A DNA stretch of 24,425 nt from Pseudomonadota bacterium (GTDB lineage: Bacteria; Pseudomonadota; Alphaproteobacteria; Rs-D84): assembly GCA_023402015.1 (NCBI GenBank), contig JAEXCU010000008.1, positions 1 through 24,425 of the forward strand, in the 5' to 3' direction. Below the pieces are notes generated by a model that saw only the letters and a list, made by a program, of their open reading frames with translations, searched no databases and was not told where the DNA came from. Both the position numbers and the translations under genes were made by a program. Numbering within the stretch: position 1 is the first letter of the stretch; every line of letters begins with the position of its first letter. Of the stretch, positions 6,787-14,124 are shown in pieces.

Positions 6787-7644
6787 ATGAATGAACACGA
6801 TACAGAAACACATGTTGAAATGACCGCCGGCGAAATGTTGCGCAATGCGCGCACAACCGGACGTCGCAAACGTGAAATTCCAACAATTTCCAAACAGTTA
6901 TGCATTCGTGAGGAATTTTTGCAGGCTCTGGAAGATGGTGATTTTGCTGTCATAGGCGAAACAGTATATGTATTGGGATTTGCGCGTAATTATGCGTTGG
7001 AATTGGGATTGGATCCGGATGAAATTGTAAATAAACTGAAACGTGAAATGGGTTTAATCGCGGATTCATCGGATGACGATGATGATGACAATGCGGTTGC
7101 AGAAAACGGTGCCGGAACACCGGGTGATGGTGCTTGCGGCAAAGGACGCCTGACACGGCGCGCATATCAGTATGCGCGTCGCCGTTGGAAATGGTTTTTG
7201 GGTGGCCTGATTATATTGATTTTGGCCATAATCGCACTGATTTTGTTTGTTGGAAATGGTGAAAAAAATACAACTGTTTCAGAAACCGGGGCACCGGTTA
7301 TTGTGGCGACGGCGGAACCACAATTTAATGTTGCGGTGCGCGAACGTTTTGGCACAGAAAACAAAGATGATGCAGATGTAATTTTACAGGCAACACAGGA
7401 ATCATGGGTTAAAATAGAAGATGGACGTGGAAACACGGTATTCAGTCGCGTTTTGGTCCCGGGCGACGTGTATTATGTTCCGGCCGGCGACAAATACAAG
7501 GGCACATTTGGCAATGCCGGGGGTATTGACGTTTGGGTAAACGGCAAACTGGCCCCCAAGGTTGGCGCCGACCACGTTCGCAAATCCGGTATTTCCATGA
7601 CACCTGGTTCATTATTGGCGACGGCCAGTACCTCCGCAGAATAA
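6787..7644 (+). CDS. RodZ-like cytoskeletal/shape protein (HTH_25, TM, DUF4115)
   Basis: This 285-aa protein has the RodZ architecture. A cytoplasmic helix-turn-helix domain occupies residues about 12-95 (TAGEMLRNAR, then LEDGDFAVIGETVYVLGFARNYA). An acidic linker with a six-Asp tract (96-101) and a basic juxtamembrane segment (RRAYQYARRRWKWF) follow. One transmembrane helix spans about 137-155. A periplasmic DUF4115-type domain (QESWVKIEDGRGNTVFSRVL ... GDVYYVPAGDKY ... GGIDVWVNGK) completes it. RodZ links MreB filaments to the cell-wall elongation machinery. An AAGGGA ribosome-binding site 9 nt before the ATG at 6787 selects this start over an upstream in-frame ATG at 6754. Its neighbour differs from the frequent rodZ-ispG order. 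Confidence 0.85.
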   Translation: MNEHDTETHVEMTAGEMLRNARTTGRRKREIPTISKQLCIREEFLQALEDGDFAVIGETVYVLGFARNYALELGLDPDEIVNKLKREMGLIADSSDDDDDDNAVAENGAGTPGDGACGKGRLTRRAYQYARRRWKWFLGGLIILILAIIALILFVGNGEKNTTVSETGAPVIVATAEPQFNVAVRERFGTENKDDADVILQATQESWVKIEDGRGNTVFSRVLVPGDVYYVPAGDKYKGTFGNAGGIDVWVNGKLAPKVGADHVRKSGISMTPGSLLATASTSAE

Positions 7645-7672
7645 AAATACCAATAATTTTGGGAATAATTGT

Positions 7673-7701
7673 AAACAGGCCGATTTTCAGGCCTGTTTTT
7701 A
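7673..7701 (+). terminator. intrinsic terminator after rodZ
   Basis: The stem AAACAGGCC / GGCCTGTTT has an 8-nt loop and is followed by T5. Confidence 0.88.
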
Positions 7702-7711
7702 TGTCGGATGC

Positions 7712-7740
7712 TTGACAAAAATGGTTTCATGTTGTATATT
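7712..7740 (+). promoter_or_regulatory. near-consensus sigma70 promoter of the uvrA operon
   Basis: A perfect TTGACA (7712-7717), 17-bp spacer and TATATT (7735-7740) make this the strongest promoter in the window. Transcription from about 7747 gives a leader of about 126 nt before uvrA. I saw no alphaproteobacterial LexA box (GAAC or GTTC, N7, GTTC) near it. Confidence 0.8.
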
Positions 7741-7872
7741 TTTATTAAAATAAAATGGGTGAAAAGGGTATAGTTCCATTGTATTAGTTTGTTTTTTAAT
7801 GGAATTTGTTTGGGTTAAAAATCTTTCATCCTTTCTATTGAAATTTTTAATAATTTATCTATATTTTGTACC
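7741..7872 (+). other. uvrA 5' leader
   Basis: This is an AT-rich leader without a gene. It contains one weak inverted repeat (TTCCATT 7774-7780 and AATGGAA 7798-7804) and no recognisable Shine-Dalgarno before the uvrA ATG, where the sequence reads TATTTTGTACC. Confidence 0.4.
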
Positions 7873-10770
7873 ATGACTGGCGTAATAAAAATTCGCGGTG
7901 CACGCGAAAATAATCTTAAAAATATTGACCTGGACATACCAAAGAATAAATTGGTGGTCTTTACTGGCGTGTCCGGTTCGGGAAAATCATCCCTGGCATT
8001 TAATACCATTTATGCCGAGGGCCAGCGCAGATACGTTGAATCATTGTCTTCGTATGCGCGCCAATTTTTGGATATGCAGAAAAAGCCCGATGTTGATATG
8101 ATTGAGGGGCTGGCACCTGCCATTTCCATTGAACAAAAAACCACGTCCAAGAATCCACGTTCCACGGTGGGAACCGTGACGGAAATATATGATTATCTGC
8201 GTTTGTTATGGGCGCGCATTGGTGTGCCGCATTCGCCCGTAACGGGTTTGCCAATTAAATCGCAAACAATTGGTGAAATGGTGGATTGGACACTGAAAAT
8301 TCCCGCCGGAACCAAGATTTACATAATGGCACCGTTGGTTCGCGAACGCAAAGGCGAATACAGAAAAGAAATTGCGTTCTTGATTAAACAGGGGTATCAG
8401 CGCGCAATTATTGACGGCGAATTGTATGATTTATCGTCTGTGCCGCCGCTGGATAAAAATAAAAAGCATAATATTTTTGTTATTGTTGACCGTTTGGCAA
8501 TGCCGGCGGCGGATACATCTGATGCGGATATGGATGAATTCCGCAGTCGCATGTACGCATCTTTTGAAGGTTCTTTGCGATTGGTCCCCGGCGTTGTTTT
8601 GGTGCGTCGTTTGGATACCAACGAAGATATTTTATATTCACAAAATTATGCATGTCCTGTCAGTGGTTTTACCGTTCCAAAAATTGAACCACGATTGTTT
8701 TCTTTTAATGCGCCAATGGGTGCGTGTCAATCATGTGATGGTTTGGGGGTCCAATTAAACATGTCGCCGGATTTAGTTGTGCCGGACCCATCAAAATCCA
8801 TTCTGGATGGTGCGATTGCGCCATGGTCGCGCGGCGGTATGTTGTCCCAATTTGAACATCTGTTGGATGCGTTGCATAAAAAATATAAAATTCCATTGTC
8901 TAAGCCATGGCATACATTAACGCCTGAACAGAAAAATATTATTTTATACGGCAGTGGTGATGAACCAATCAAAATTAATTGGAATGGTTTCGTTTATGAA
9001 AAACCGTACGAAGGCGTTATTCCGAATATTGAACGCCGTTGGCGCGAATCGGATTCTGAATCTATGCGGGCAGAATTGGCAAAGTATCAATCGGAAAAGC
9101 CATGCCCGGTGTGCCATGGAAAACGTCTGAATATCCAGGCATTGTGTGTAAAAATCGCAGGCAAAGACATTATGGATATTTCCGATATGTCGGTGGATGA
9201 TTCTTTGCGTTGGTTTATGGATTTGCCGAATCATCTGACGCAAAAAGAAAACGATATTGCGCGCGTAATCCTGCGTGAAATCACCAGCAGATTGCAATTT
9301 TTGCAAAACGTGGGATTGGGATATTTAACGTTGTCGCGTATGTCGGGAACAATGTCCGGGGGCGAGGCACAACGAATCAGATTGGCGTCGCAAATCGGCA
9401 GTGGCCTGTCCGGCGTACTATACGTATTGGACGAACCGTCCATTGGCCTGCATCAAAGTGATAATGACAAATTGTTGGAAACGCTGAAAATGCTGCGCGA
9501 CAAAGATAACACAGTTATCGTTGTTGAACATGATGAAGATGCGATGCGTTCCGCAGATTATTTGGTTGATATCGGCCGTGGCGCAGGCGTCAGTGGTGGA
9601 AACGTTGTTGCCGCCGGGACCCCGGAACAGGTCATCAAGAACAAAGATTCATTAACGGGGCAATATCTGTCCGGTAAACGTAAGATAGACGTGCCCACAA
9701 AACGCCGCCCCGGAAACGGTCATGTAATTGCGATTCATGGTGCACGCGAAAATAATCTGAAAAATATTGATGTGGAATTTCCATTGGGCAAATTCATTGC
9801 ACTGACCGGTGTTTCTGGTTCTGGCAAATCAACATTGTTGTTGGACACGCTGTATCCGGCATTAATGCGCGCATTGTATAATTCCAAAATTGAAACAGGC
9901 GAACATGATATTATCCGCGGTATGGAAAATGTGGACAAGGTTGTTGACATTGACCAATCGCCAATTGGACGTACACCGCGCAGTAATCCGGCGACATACA
10001 CGGGTGTGTTTTCCAATATCCGCGATTTCTTTGCGGGCCTGCCTGAGGCCAAGGCCCGTGGATACGGACCGGGTCGTTTTTCATTTAATGTCAAAGGTGG
10101 CCGGTGCGAGGCATGCCAAGGCGACGGCCAAATAAAAATTGAAATGAATTTCTTGGCCGATGTTTATGTGGAATGCGACAAATGTCATGGCGCGCGATAT
10201 AATGACGAAACACTGGCCGTTAAGTACAAAGGCAAATCCATTGCCGACGTATTAAACATGACGGTTGACGAAGCGTACAGATTCTTTATAAATGTGCCAC
10301 AGATTTCGCGCAAATTGGAATTGCTGAAACGCGTTGGGTTGGATTACATCAAACTGGGGCAGAGTTCATTGGATCTGTCCGGGGGCGAGGCCCAGCGTAT
10401 AAAACTGTCCAAAGAATTGGCGGCGCGCAGCACGGGTCAGACCATATATATTCTGGACGAGCCAACAACCGGTCTGCATTTTGAAGATATAAAAATGTTG
10501 CTGTCGGTGTTGCATGAATTGGTTGACCAAGGAAACACGGTTATTGTAATTGAACATAATCTGGAAGTTATAAAAACCGCCGATTGGATTGTTGATTTGG
10601 GACCAAATGGTGGCGCGGGCGGTGGACGCGTTGTTGCGGCCGGTACGCCGGAACAGGTTGCCGCGATTCCGGAATCGTTGACCGGAAAATATTTGCGACC
10701 GTATTTGGATCGTGCGACAAAAACAACCACCCGGGCAACCAAGAAAAATAAAGTTTTAACAAAGGAGTAA
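7873..10770 (+). CDS. uvrA: excinuclease ABC subunit A
   Basis: This 965-aa protein is the DNA damage-recognition ATPase of nucleotide excision repair. It has two ABC modules. The first has Walker A GVSGSGKSS (32-40), a signature MSGGEAQRIRLASQIG and Walker B VLYVLDEPSIGLHQ. The second has Walker A GVSGSGKST, a signature LSGGEAQRIKLSKELAAR and Walker B IYILDEPTTGLH. The DNA-contacting zinc finger is intact (C745, C748, C768, C771). The first zinc module reads C261-P-V-S264 ... C285-Q-S-C288, so one Cys is Ser. This variant is, to my knowledge, common in alphaproteobacterial UvrA. The ATG at 7873 begins the conserved IKIRGARENNLKNI. It has a near-consensus promoter and heads an operon with the genes at 10775 and 11350. 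Confidence 0.98.
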   Translation: MTGVIKIRGARENNLKNIDLDIPKNKLVVFTGVSGSGKSSLAFNTIYAEGQRRYVESLSSYARQFLDMQKKPDVDMIEGLAPAISIEQKTTSKNPRSTVGTVTEIYDYLRLLWARIGVPHSPVTGLPIKSQTIGEMVDWTLKIPAGTKIYIMAPLVRERKGEYRKEIAFLIKQGYQRAIIDGELYDLSSVPPLDKNKKHNIFVIVDRLAMPAADTSDADMDEFRSRMYASFEGSLRLVPGVVLVRRLDTNEDILYSQNYACPVSGFTVPKIEPRLFSFNAPMGACQSCDGLGVQLNMSPDLVVPDPSKSILDGAIAPWSRGGMLSQFEHLLDALHKKYKIPLSKPWHTLTPEQKNIILYGSGDEPIKINWNGFVYEKPYEGVIPNIERRWRESDSESMRAELAKYQSEKPCPVCHGKRLNIQALCVKIAGKDIMDISDMSVDDSLRWFMDLPNHLTQKENDIARVILREITSRLQFLQNVGLGYLTLSRMSGTMSGGEAQRIRLASQIGSGLSGVLYVLDEPSIGLHQSDNDKLLETLKMLRDKDNTVIVVEHDEDAMRSADYLVDIGRGAGVSGGNVVAAGTPEQVIKNKDSLTGQYLSGKRKIDVPTKRRPGNGHVIAIHGARENNLKNIDVEFPLGKFIALTGVSGSGKSTLLLDTLYPALMRALYNSKIETGEHDIIRGMENVDKVVDIDQSPIGRTPRSNPATYTGVFSNIRDFFAGLPEAKARGYGPGRFSFNVKGGRCEACQGDGQIKIEMNFLADVYVECDKCHGARYNDETLAVKYKGKSIADVLNMTVDEAYRFFINVPQISRKLELLKRVGLDYIKLGQSSLDLSGGEAQRIKLSKELAARSTGQTIYILDEPTTGLHFEDIKMLLSVLHELVDQGNTVIVIEHNLEVIKTADWIVDLGPNGGAGGGRVVAAGTPEQVAAIPESLTGKYLRPYLDRATKTTTRATKKNKVLTKE

Positions 10771-10774
10771 AAGT

Positions 10775-11344
10775 ATGTTTGGTTTTGGAAAAAAGAAAGA
10801 AGAAAAAGTTGTTGCATCTGCGGCGCAAACTGATGCCACGGTGGGTGCGGAAATAAAATCCGATGTTAAGACCGATGTCAAAGATATCAAAATTCCGTCC
10901 GGTATGAAAGAAACCGCCCAACGCATGATGTCCGGCCAATTTGATATGAACGATATGTTGGCGCAATTAAAACAAATTAAAAAAATGAGTAATTTCAGCG
11001 GGCTGTTAAAAATGGTTCCGGGCATGTCTGGTGCGGTTGCCGCAATGAAAGAAAAGGTCAAGGACGGCAGTGTAGAGGCGCAAATTAAAATACTGGAAGC
11101 GATGACACCCGCCGAACGCGCAGAACCAGATAAAATTTTTGCCAATGCAAAACAGCGTATTGCTGACCATGCCGGTTGCACTGTTCGCGATGTTGAACAC
11201 CTGATTAAACAATACACAAAAATGAAACAACAAATGGCCATGGTGCAACGCATGGGCGGTATGGAGGCCGTAATGCAAAAAATGCAGGCGGCCCAGCAAG
11301 GCCAGGGCGGAATTCCCGGTGGACCAAAACCTGCGGCGGTGTAA
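10775..11344 (+). CDS. free-standing SRP54/Ffh M-domain protein
   Basis: This 189-aa protein begins 4 bp after the uvrA stop with a strong AAAGGAG ribosome-binding site. Residues about 45-150 match the methionine-rich M domain of Ffh in order: FDMNDMLAQLKQIKKM (56-71), a VPGM finger-loop hinge (81-84), AMTPAER (109-115, Ffh SMTPEER-like), QRIADHAGCTVRDVEHLIKQYTKM and a Met-rich tail ending GGIPGGPKP. There is no NG GTPase domain. The SRP-RNA contact segment normally reads RIA-x-GSG, and here it reads RIADHAG (128-134). The N-terminus MFGFGKKKEEK, followed by an acidic/Lys linker, recalls the start of some FtsY proteins. It might be an Ffh-derived RNA or signal-sequence binder. A canonical Ffh is presumably encoded elsewhere. 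Confidence 0.8.
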   Translation: MFGFGKKKEEKVVASAAQTDATVGAEIKSDVKTDVKDIKIPSGMKETAQRMMSGQFDMNDMLAQLKQIKKMSNFSGLLKMVPGMSGAVAAMKEKVKDGSVEAQIKILEAMTPAERAEPDKIFANAKQRIADHAGCTVRDVEHLIKQYTKMKQQMAMVQRMGGMEAVMQKMQAAQQGQGGIPGGPKPAAV

Positions 11345-11349
11345 TATAA

Positions 11350-12009
11350 ATGAAAATATTAAACAAAAAAATTGCTGCAAAAAAATCGTCGGTTGCATGG
11401 TTGCAACGCCAATCAAACGACCCGTATGTTGAACGCGCGCATCGCGAAGGCTATCGCGCGCGGGCGGCATACAAACTGATTGAAATTAATGAAAAATTTA
11501 AATTTTTAAAAAATGGCCAGGTTGTGGTTGACCTGGGGGCGGCACCGGGTTCATGGACGCAATATGTGATGCGGGAATTTCCACGGTCCAAGGTTTTTGC
11601 CATGGATTTATTGGAAATAAAACCAATTCCGGGCGTAGAGTTTTACCAGGGTGATTTCACCACGGATGCGGCATTGGAATGGTTGGCGGAAAAATTAAAT
11701 TTGCCAATGGATGATACAAAAAATGGCACCGTGGATGTTGTTTTGTCAGATATGGCACCAAATACTGTGGGGCATAAAAAAACAGACCATTTGCGCCAAA
11801 TGGTGTTGTTGGAATTTGCATTTGATTTTGCATTGCGCGCGTTAAAGCCGGGCGGGGTATTTGTTGCAAAATCTTTTACCGGCGGTACCACGAACGAATT
11901 GTTAAAACAAATCAAAGAAAAATTTGAATCGGTGCATCATATTAAACCACCCGCATCCCGCAAAGACAGCGTAGAAATGTTCATTGTCGCAACCGGTTTT
12001 CGCGGTTAA
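11350..12009 (+). CDS. rlmE: 23S rRNA (uridine-2'-O)-methyltransferase RlmE
   Basis: This 219-aa FtsJ/RrmJ-family enzyme methylates U2552-equivalent ribose in the 23S A loop using SAM. The catalytic K-D-K-E tetrad is visible as K42 (RAAYKL), D134 (VLSDMAPN), K174 (FVAKSF) and E209 (DSVEMF). The SAM motif DLGAAPGSW spans 61-69. The N-terminal basic region (KKIAAKKSSVAWLQRQ) is typical. The start is 5 bp after the M-domain gene and has no strong Shine-Dalgarno, which suggests coupled translation. A terminator directly follows, so uvrA, the M-domain gene and rlmE form one operon. Confidence 0.96.
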   Translation: MKILNKKIAAKKSSVAWLQRQSNDPYVERAHREGYRARAAYKLIEINEKFKFLKNGQVVVDLGAAPGSWTQYVMREFPRSKVFAMDLLEIKPIPGVEFYQGDFTTDAALEWLAEKLNLPMDDTKNGTVDVVLSDMAPNTVGHKKTDHLRQMVLLEFAFDFALRALKPGGVFVAKSFTGGTTNELLKQIKEKFESVHHIKPPASRKDSVEMFIVATGFRG

Positions 12010-12012
12010 AAT

Positions 12013-12038
12013 AAAAACGCCCAATTGGGCGTTTTTAT
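12013..12038 (+). terminator. intrinsic terminator after rlmE
   Basis: A perfect 10-bp stem (AAAAACGCCC / GGGCGTTTTT) has an AATT loop and ends in T5. Confidence 0.92.
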
Positions 12039-12073
12039 TTTATGTGTAATGTGGAAAGTATAGAGTGCCCCCC

Positions 12074-12303
12074 TGTGGATTGCCACGCCACTGTCGTGGC
12101 TCGCAATGAATCCGAGTATATGAAAACAAGCGCAGCGCAGTTTGAATAGGTACCGAGGATACGCGCAGGCACAAAGTGCCCAGCGACAATATGGACCAAA
12201 ACGTATCTTCTCTGTCATTGCGAGGGAGTAAAACGACCGCGGCAATCCAGTTAATGTTTATTTATACTTATTACTGGATTGCTTCACTTTGTTCGCAATG
12301 ACA
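12074..12303. repeat. GGATTGC/GCAATGAC palindromic element, copy 1
   Basis: This is a modular repeat of three imperfect palindromes. A first TGGATTGCC ... CTCGCAATGA unit is followed by a 125-bp central block. TCATTGCGAGGGAG ... GGCAATCCAG then appears, followed by a 23-bp AT-rich spacer and CTGGATTGCTTCAC ... GCAATGACA. This REP/MITE-like family (cores GGATTGC and GCAATGAC) is seen in many bacterial genomes. Related copies lie at 13327-13580 and 14125-14302. The central block is inverted relative to copy 2. Confidence 0.85.
12100..12224. repeat. 125-bp inverted repeat, left arm
   Basis: This block is the reverse complement of 13372-13496 with a single mismatch (position 12212 region, CTCT against CTTT). 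Its own ends are the inverted 10-mers CTCGCAATGA and TCATTGCGAG. The pair encloses the DUF3419 gene. Short ORFs in both arms encode the same shadow peptide and are not genes. Confidence 0.92.
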
Positions 12304-12332
12304 ATTGGGGATAGCCTGGTTGGGCAAATACA

Positions 12333-13265
12333 TTATCGTGTTTTGTGGATTAATAACAATGCATCAATATCCAATCCATGGCGTACAGATTCAATATCAA
12401 CAATGGAATGTGATAAATCCGGTTCTGATTTAATGGTTTTATAAAATGTGGTGTGGTACGGATATATCATTTGATCATGGAAATTCCCGTCCCACAGATA
12501 ATTGGCAACCATTACGCCGCCCGGTGCCAAGTGATTCGCCATTGGGCGAATTGTACCGTTGTAATAATCCAAAAATCCATTGGTCTGTTCATAAAAATTA
12601 TCAACATATGCGGTCATTATATTTGACAGGTGTATAATGTCGTATTGGCCATTAATATTTTTTGCCATTGTTTCAGAATCTGCCAGCGTGAAATTTATTC
12701 TTTCGGGCAAACGTTTTTTCAATGTGTTGAAATTTGTTTCAGACTGAAAATATGAAATTTTGTTTCGTTTGTAGTTATACATTGTTGTGCCGAAAAATGG
12801 CGCCCGCATAAAGAACATCCGTTTGTCGGGACAGTGATAAAATTGACCCATTAATTCGCGACCTTCGTCGGACAGATGTGGTATAAATGGTCGCAGAATA
12901 TTATAACTGTCGTCAATTTTGCCCTGTATTAATGACCCGAAAAAGAAATTCATGAATTGGTTGTAATTCATTTGGTGTATCAGGTCTGTTTTCAGGCGCA
13001 TAACGCATTCCTGCATTAAATTAAAATCAAATGTATCAACGTGCCGGGCGCCGTGCAGATATGCGTCAAATGCCTGGTCGCCGGATGCCGCAACAGTTAA
13101 TATTTTCCGACCGGCCGGTTTTATTACATCAAAACTGGCCATCAGGTTTTCTGTGGAAAATAAATACGGCGCAGAACTGGGCGTGGTATATAAACTGACA
13201 TTGCGATACATTTTTTCGGCTGCATCACGAATTTTTAAAATTTTTTCTGGGTTTGATATATTCAT
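12333..13265 (-). CDS. DUF3419 (BtaA-like) SAM-dependent transferase family protein
   Basis: This 310-aa protein has a SAM-binding core recognisable in ILTVAASGDQAFDAYLHGAR (residues about 55-74), followed by VDTFDFN. This is the signature of the DUF3419 family, which includes the BtaA-type 3-amino-3-carboxypropyl transferases of betaine-lipid synthesis. Later segments (YDIIHLSNIMTAY and LAPGGVMVANYL) fit the second half of a Rossmann methyltransferase-like fold. The true substrate is unknown, and no btaB-like gene is adjacent. The promoter places transcription start on the A of the ATG. The gene is the only one between the two 125-bp inverted arms, so it could have been carried by, or be flippable with, that structure. 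Confidence 0.8.
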   Translation of the reverse strand: MNISNPEKILKIRDAAEKMYRNVSLYTTPSSAPYLFSTENLMASFDVIKPAGRKILTVAASGDQAFDAYLHGARHVDTFDFNLMQECVMRLKTDLIHQMNYNQFMNFFFGSLIQGKIDDSYNILRPFIPHLSDEGRELMGQFYHCPDKRMFFMRAPFFGTTMYNYKRNKISYFQSETNFNTLKKRLPERINFTLADSETMAKNINGQYDIIHLSNIMTAYVDNFYEQTNGFLDYYNGTIRPMANHLAPGGVMVANYLWDGNFHDQMIYPYHTTFYKTIKSEPDLSHSIVDIESVRHGLDIDALLLIHKTR

Positions 13266-13272
13266 ACGTACA

Positions 13273-13300
13273 AAAATAATACGGATTTATGATTTGTCAA
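13273..13300 (-). promoter_or_regulatory. promoter of the DUF3419 gene (predicted leaderless)
   Basis: On the minus strand a perfect TTGACA (13300-13295), a 16-bp spacer and TATTTT (13278-13273) are followed by exactly 7 nt and then the ATG (13265). Transcription starting at the usual distance would begin on the start codon. No Shine-Dalgarno is present. Confidence 0.6.
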
Positions 13301-13326
13301 CCATATTTGTTTAATTTATGGTTGCA

Positions 13327-13580
13327 TGGATTGCCGTCCGTCCACACTTCATGTGGCCGCGACGGGCGCGCCTCGCAATGACAAAGAAGATACGTTTTGG
13401 TCCATATTGTCGCTGGGCACTTTGTGCCTGCGCGTATCCTCGGTACCTATTCAAACTGCGCTGCGCTTGTTTTCATATACTCGGATTCATTGCGAGGGAG
13501 TGCAACGACCGCGGCAATCCAGATAATTAATGAACCTTGCCGCTTTACATATGGATTGCTTCACTTTGTTCGCAATGACA
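13327..13580. repeat. GGATTGC/GCAATGAC palindromic element, copy 2
   Basis: The modules match copy 1: TGGATTGCC ... CCTCGCAATGACA, a 125-bp central block, TTCATTGCGAGGGAG ... GGCAATCCAG, an AT-rich spacer and TGGATTGCTTCAC ... GCAATGACA. The outer modules run in the same direction as copy 1, but the central block is inverted. The next 25 bp (ATAGCCTGGT and beyond) are also shared with copy 1. Confidence 0.85.
13372..13496. repeat. 125-bp inverted repeat, right arm
   Basis: Reverse complement of 12100-12224 with one mismatch. It starts with CTCGCAATGA and ends with TCATTGCGAG. Confidence 0.92.
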
Positions 13581-13629
13581 ACGGATATAGCCTGGTGGGG
13601 ACAATACCTTAGTTGTGTTTTGCGCACCG

Positions 13630-13800
13630 TATTTAATTGTCCCCATAAAAAAGTGTGGGGCAGGAAAAGAAACAATTTGCTGATTAAGAGTCTGACCAAA
13701 CCCCACCTGTTAAAAAGCACGGGATGTTTCCTGACACATGCATCAGGAGAGGGAAACACCCCGTACTTGCATGCAGAAAACGGGTACTAGATTTTTTTTA
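13630..13800. other. structured non-coding segment, strand uncertain
   Basis: No credible ORF lies here, but several stems are present. GTGGGG (13655-13660) pairs with CCCCAC (13701-13706). A long arm (ACGGG and TGTTTCC, 13719-13731) pairs with GGAAACA and CCCGT (13752-13764), enclosing the hairpin CCTGA / TCAGG. A T-run near 13792-13799 could end a plus-strand RNA. On the minus strand, T-runs also follow the stems, at 13713-13717 and within 13646-13651. It could be an RNA gene or leader. I cannot assign a family, and no clean promoter was found. Confidence 0.35.
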
Positions 13801-13832
13801 TTCCTAATTCTATATTCACCCGTTTCCCAATG

Positions 13833-14070
13833 AAAAGACCGCCGGAGAGATAATCTGGGCGGTCGGGGAGTTCAAAAAATCATACGTAATTAATGACCCC
13901 ATTGGTCTTTGGGCGGACCCTGTTTTATAACCAATGGCTCCCCGACCATACTAAAAGTCAGAGAGATAACGGTGCAGTTGACACCGCAATCAGTTCGGAT
14001 AACGACGCATTGCTGCACCGATTACGTATGGGCTTTTTGAAGGCCCCGAATCCATATCCCTATGGATTCC
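13833..14070 (-). ncRNA. unrecognised structured small RNA, about 238 nt
   Basis: On the minus strand a TATAAT (14081-14076) is followed about 7 nt later by a perfect 5' hairpin, GAATCCAT / ATGGATTC (14069-14048). A long closing helix then joins distant segments: TCGGGG with CCCCGA, TTCAAAAA with TTTTTGAA, and CATACGTAAT (14030-14021) with ATTACGTATG (13890-13881). Inside it are two perfect 8-bp hairpins, CGGTGCAG / CTGCACCG (14020-13970) and CCATTGGT / ACCAATGG (13937-13899). The 3' end is a terminator-like stem GACCGCC / GGCGGTC followed by T4 (13864-13833). There is no ORF. It lacks visible marks of RNase P RNA, tmRNA or SRP RNA. The linker TTATCTCTC occurs twice, once unpaired and once in the terminator loop. 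Confidence 0.65.
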
Positions 14071-14075
14071 GACAT

Positions 14076-14081
14076 ATTATA
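14076..14081 (-). promoter_or_regulatory. -10 element of the minus-strand small RNA
   Basis: TATAAT on the minus strand, 6-7 nt before the 5' hairpin. The -35 region (around 14099-14104) is weak. Confidence 0.45.
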
Positions 14082-14124
14082 CACGAATTCCGGAAACAAT
14101 TCCATTAAAATATGTTGTCGGTGC

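Noticed and set aside
7741..7872. LexA operator in the uvrA leader
   Set aside because: No GAAC-N7-GTTC or GTTC-N7-GTTC pattern is present near the promoter.
12006..12245. Minus-strand ORF whose peptide recurs in the ORF at 13318-13530
   Set aside because: Both lie entirely in the 125-bp inverted repeat arms and palindromes. The shared peptide is a by-product of the repeat.
13801..14110. RNase P RNA, tmRNA, SRP RNA or 6S RNA
   Set aside because: I looked for the RNase P GAGGAAAGTCC-type core, the tmRNA tag frame and T-loop, and the SRP GGAAGCAGCC-type loop on both strands and found none. The branched fold does not resemble the long 6S hairpin.
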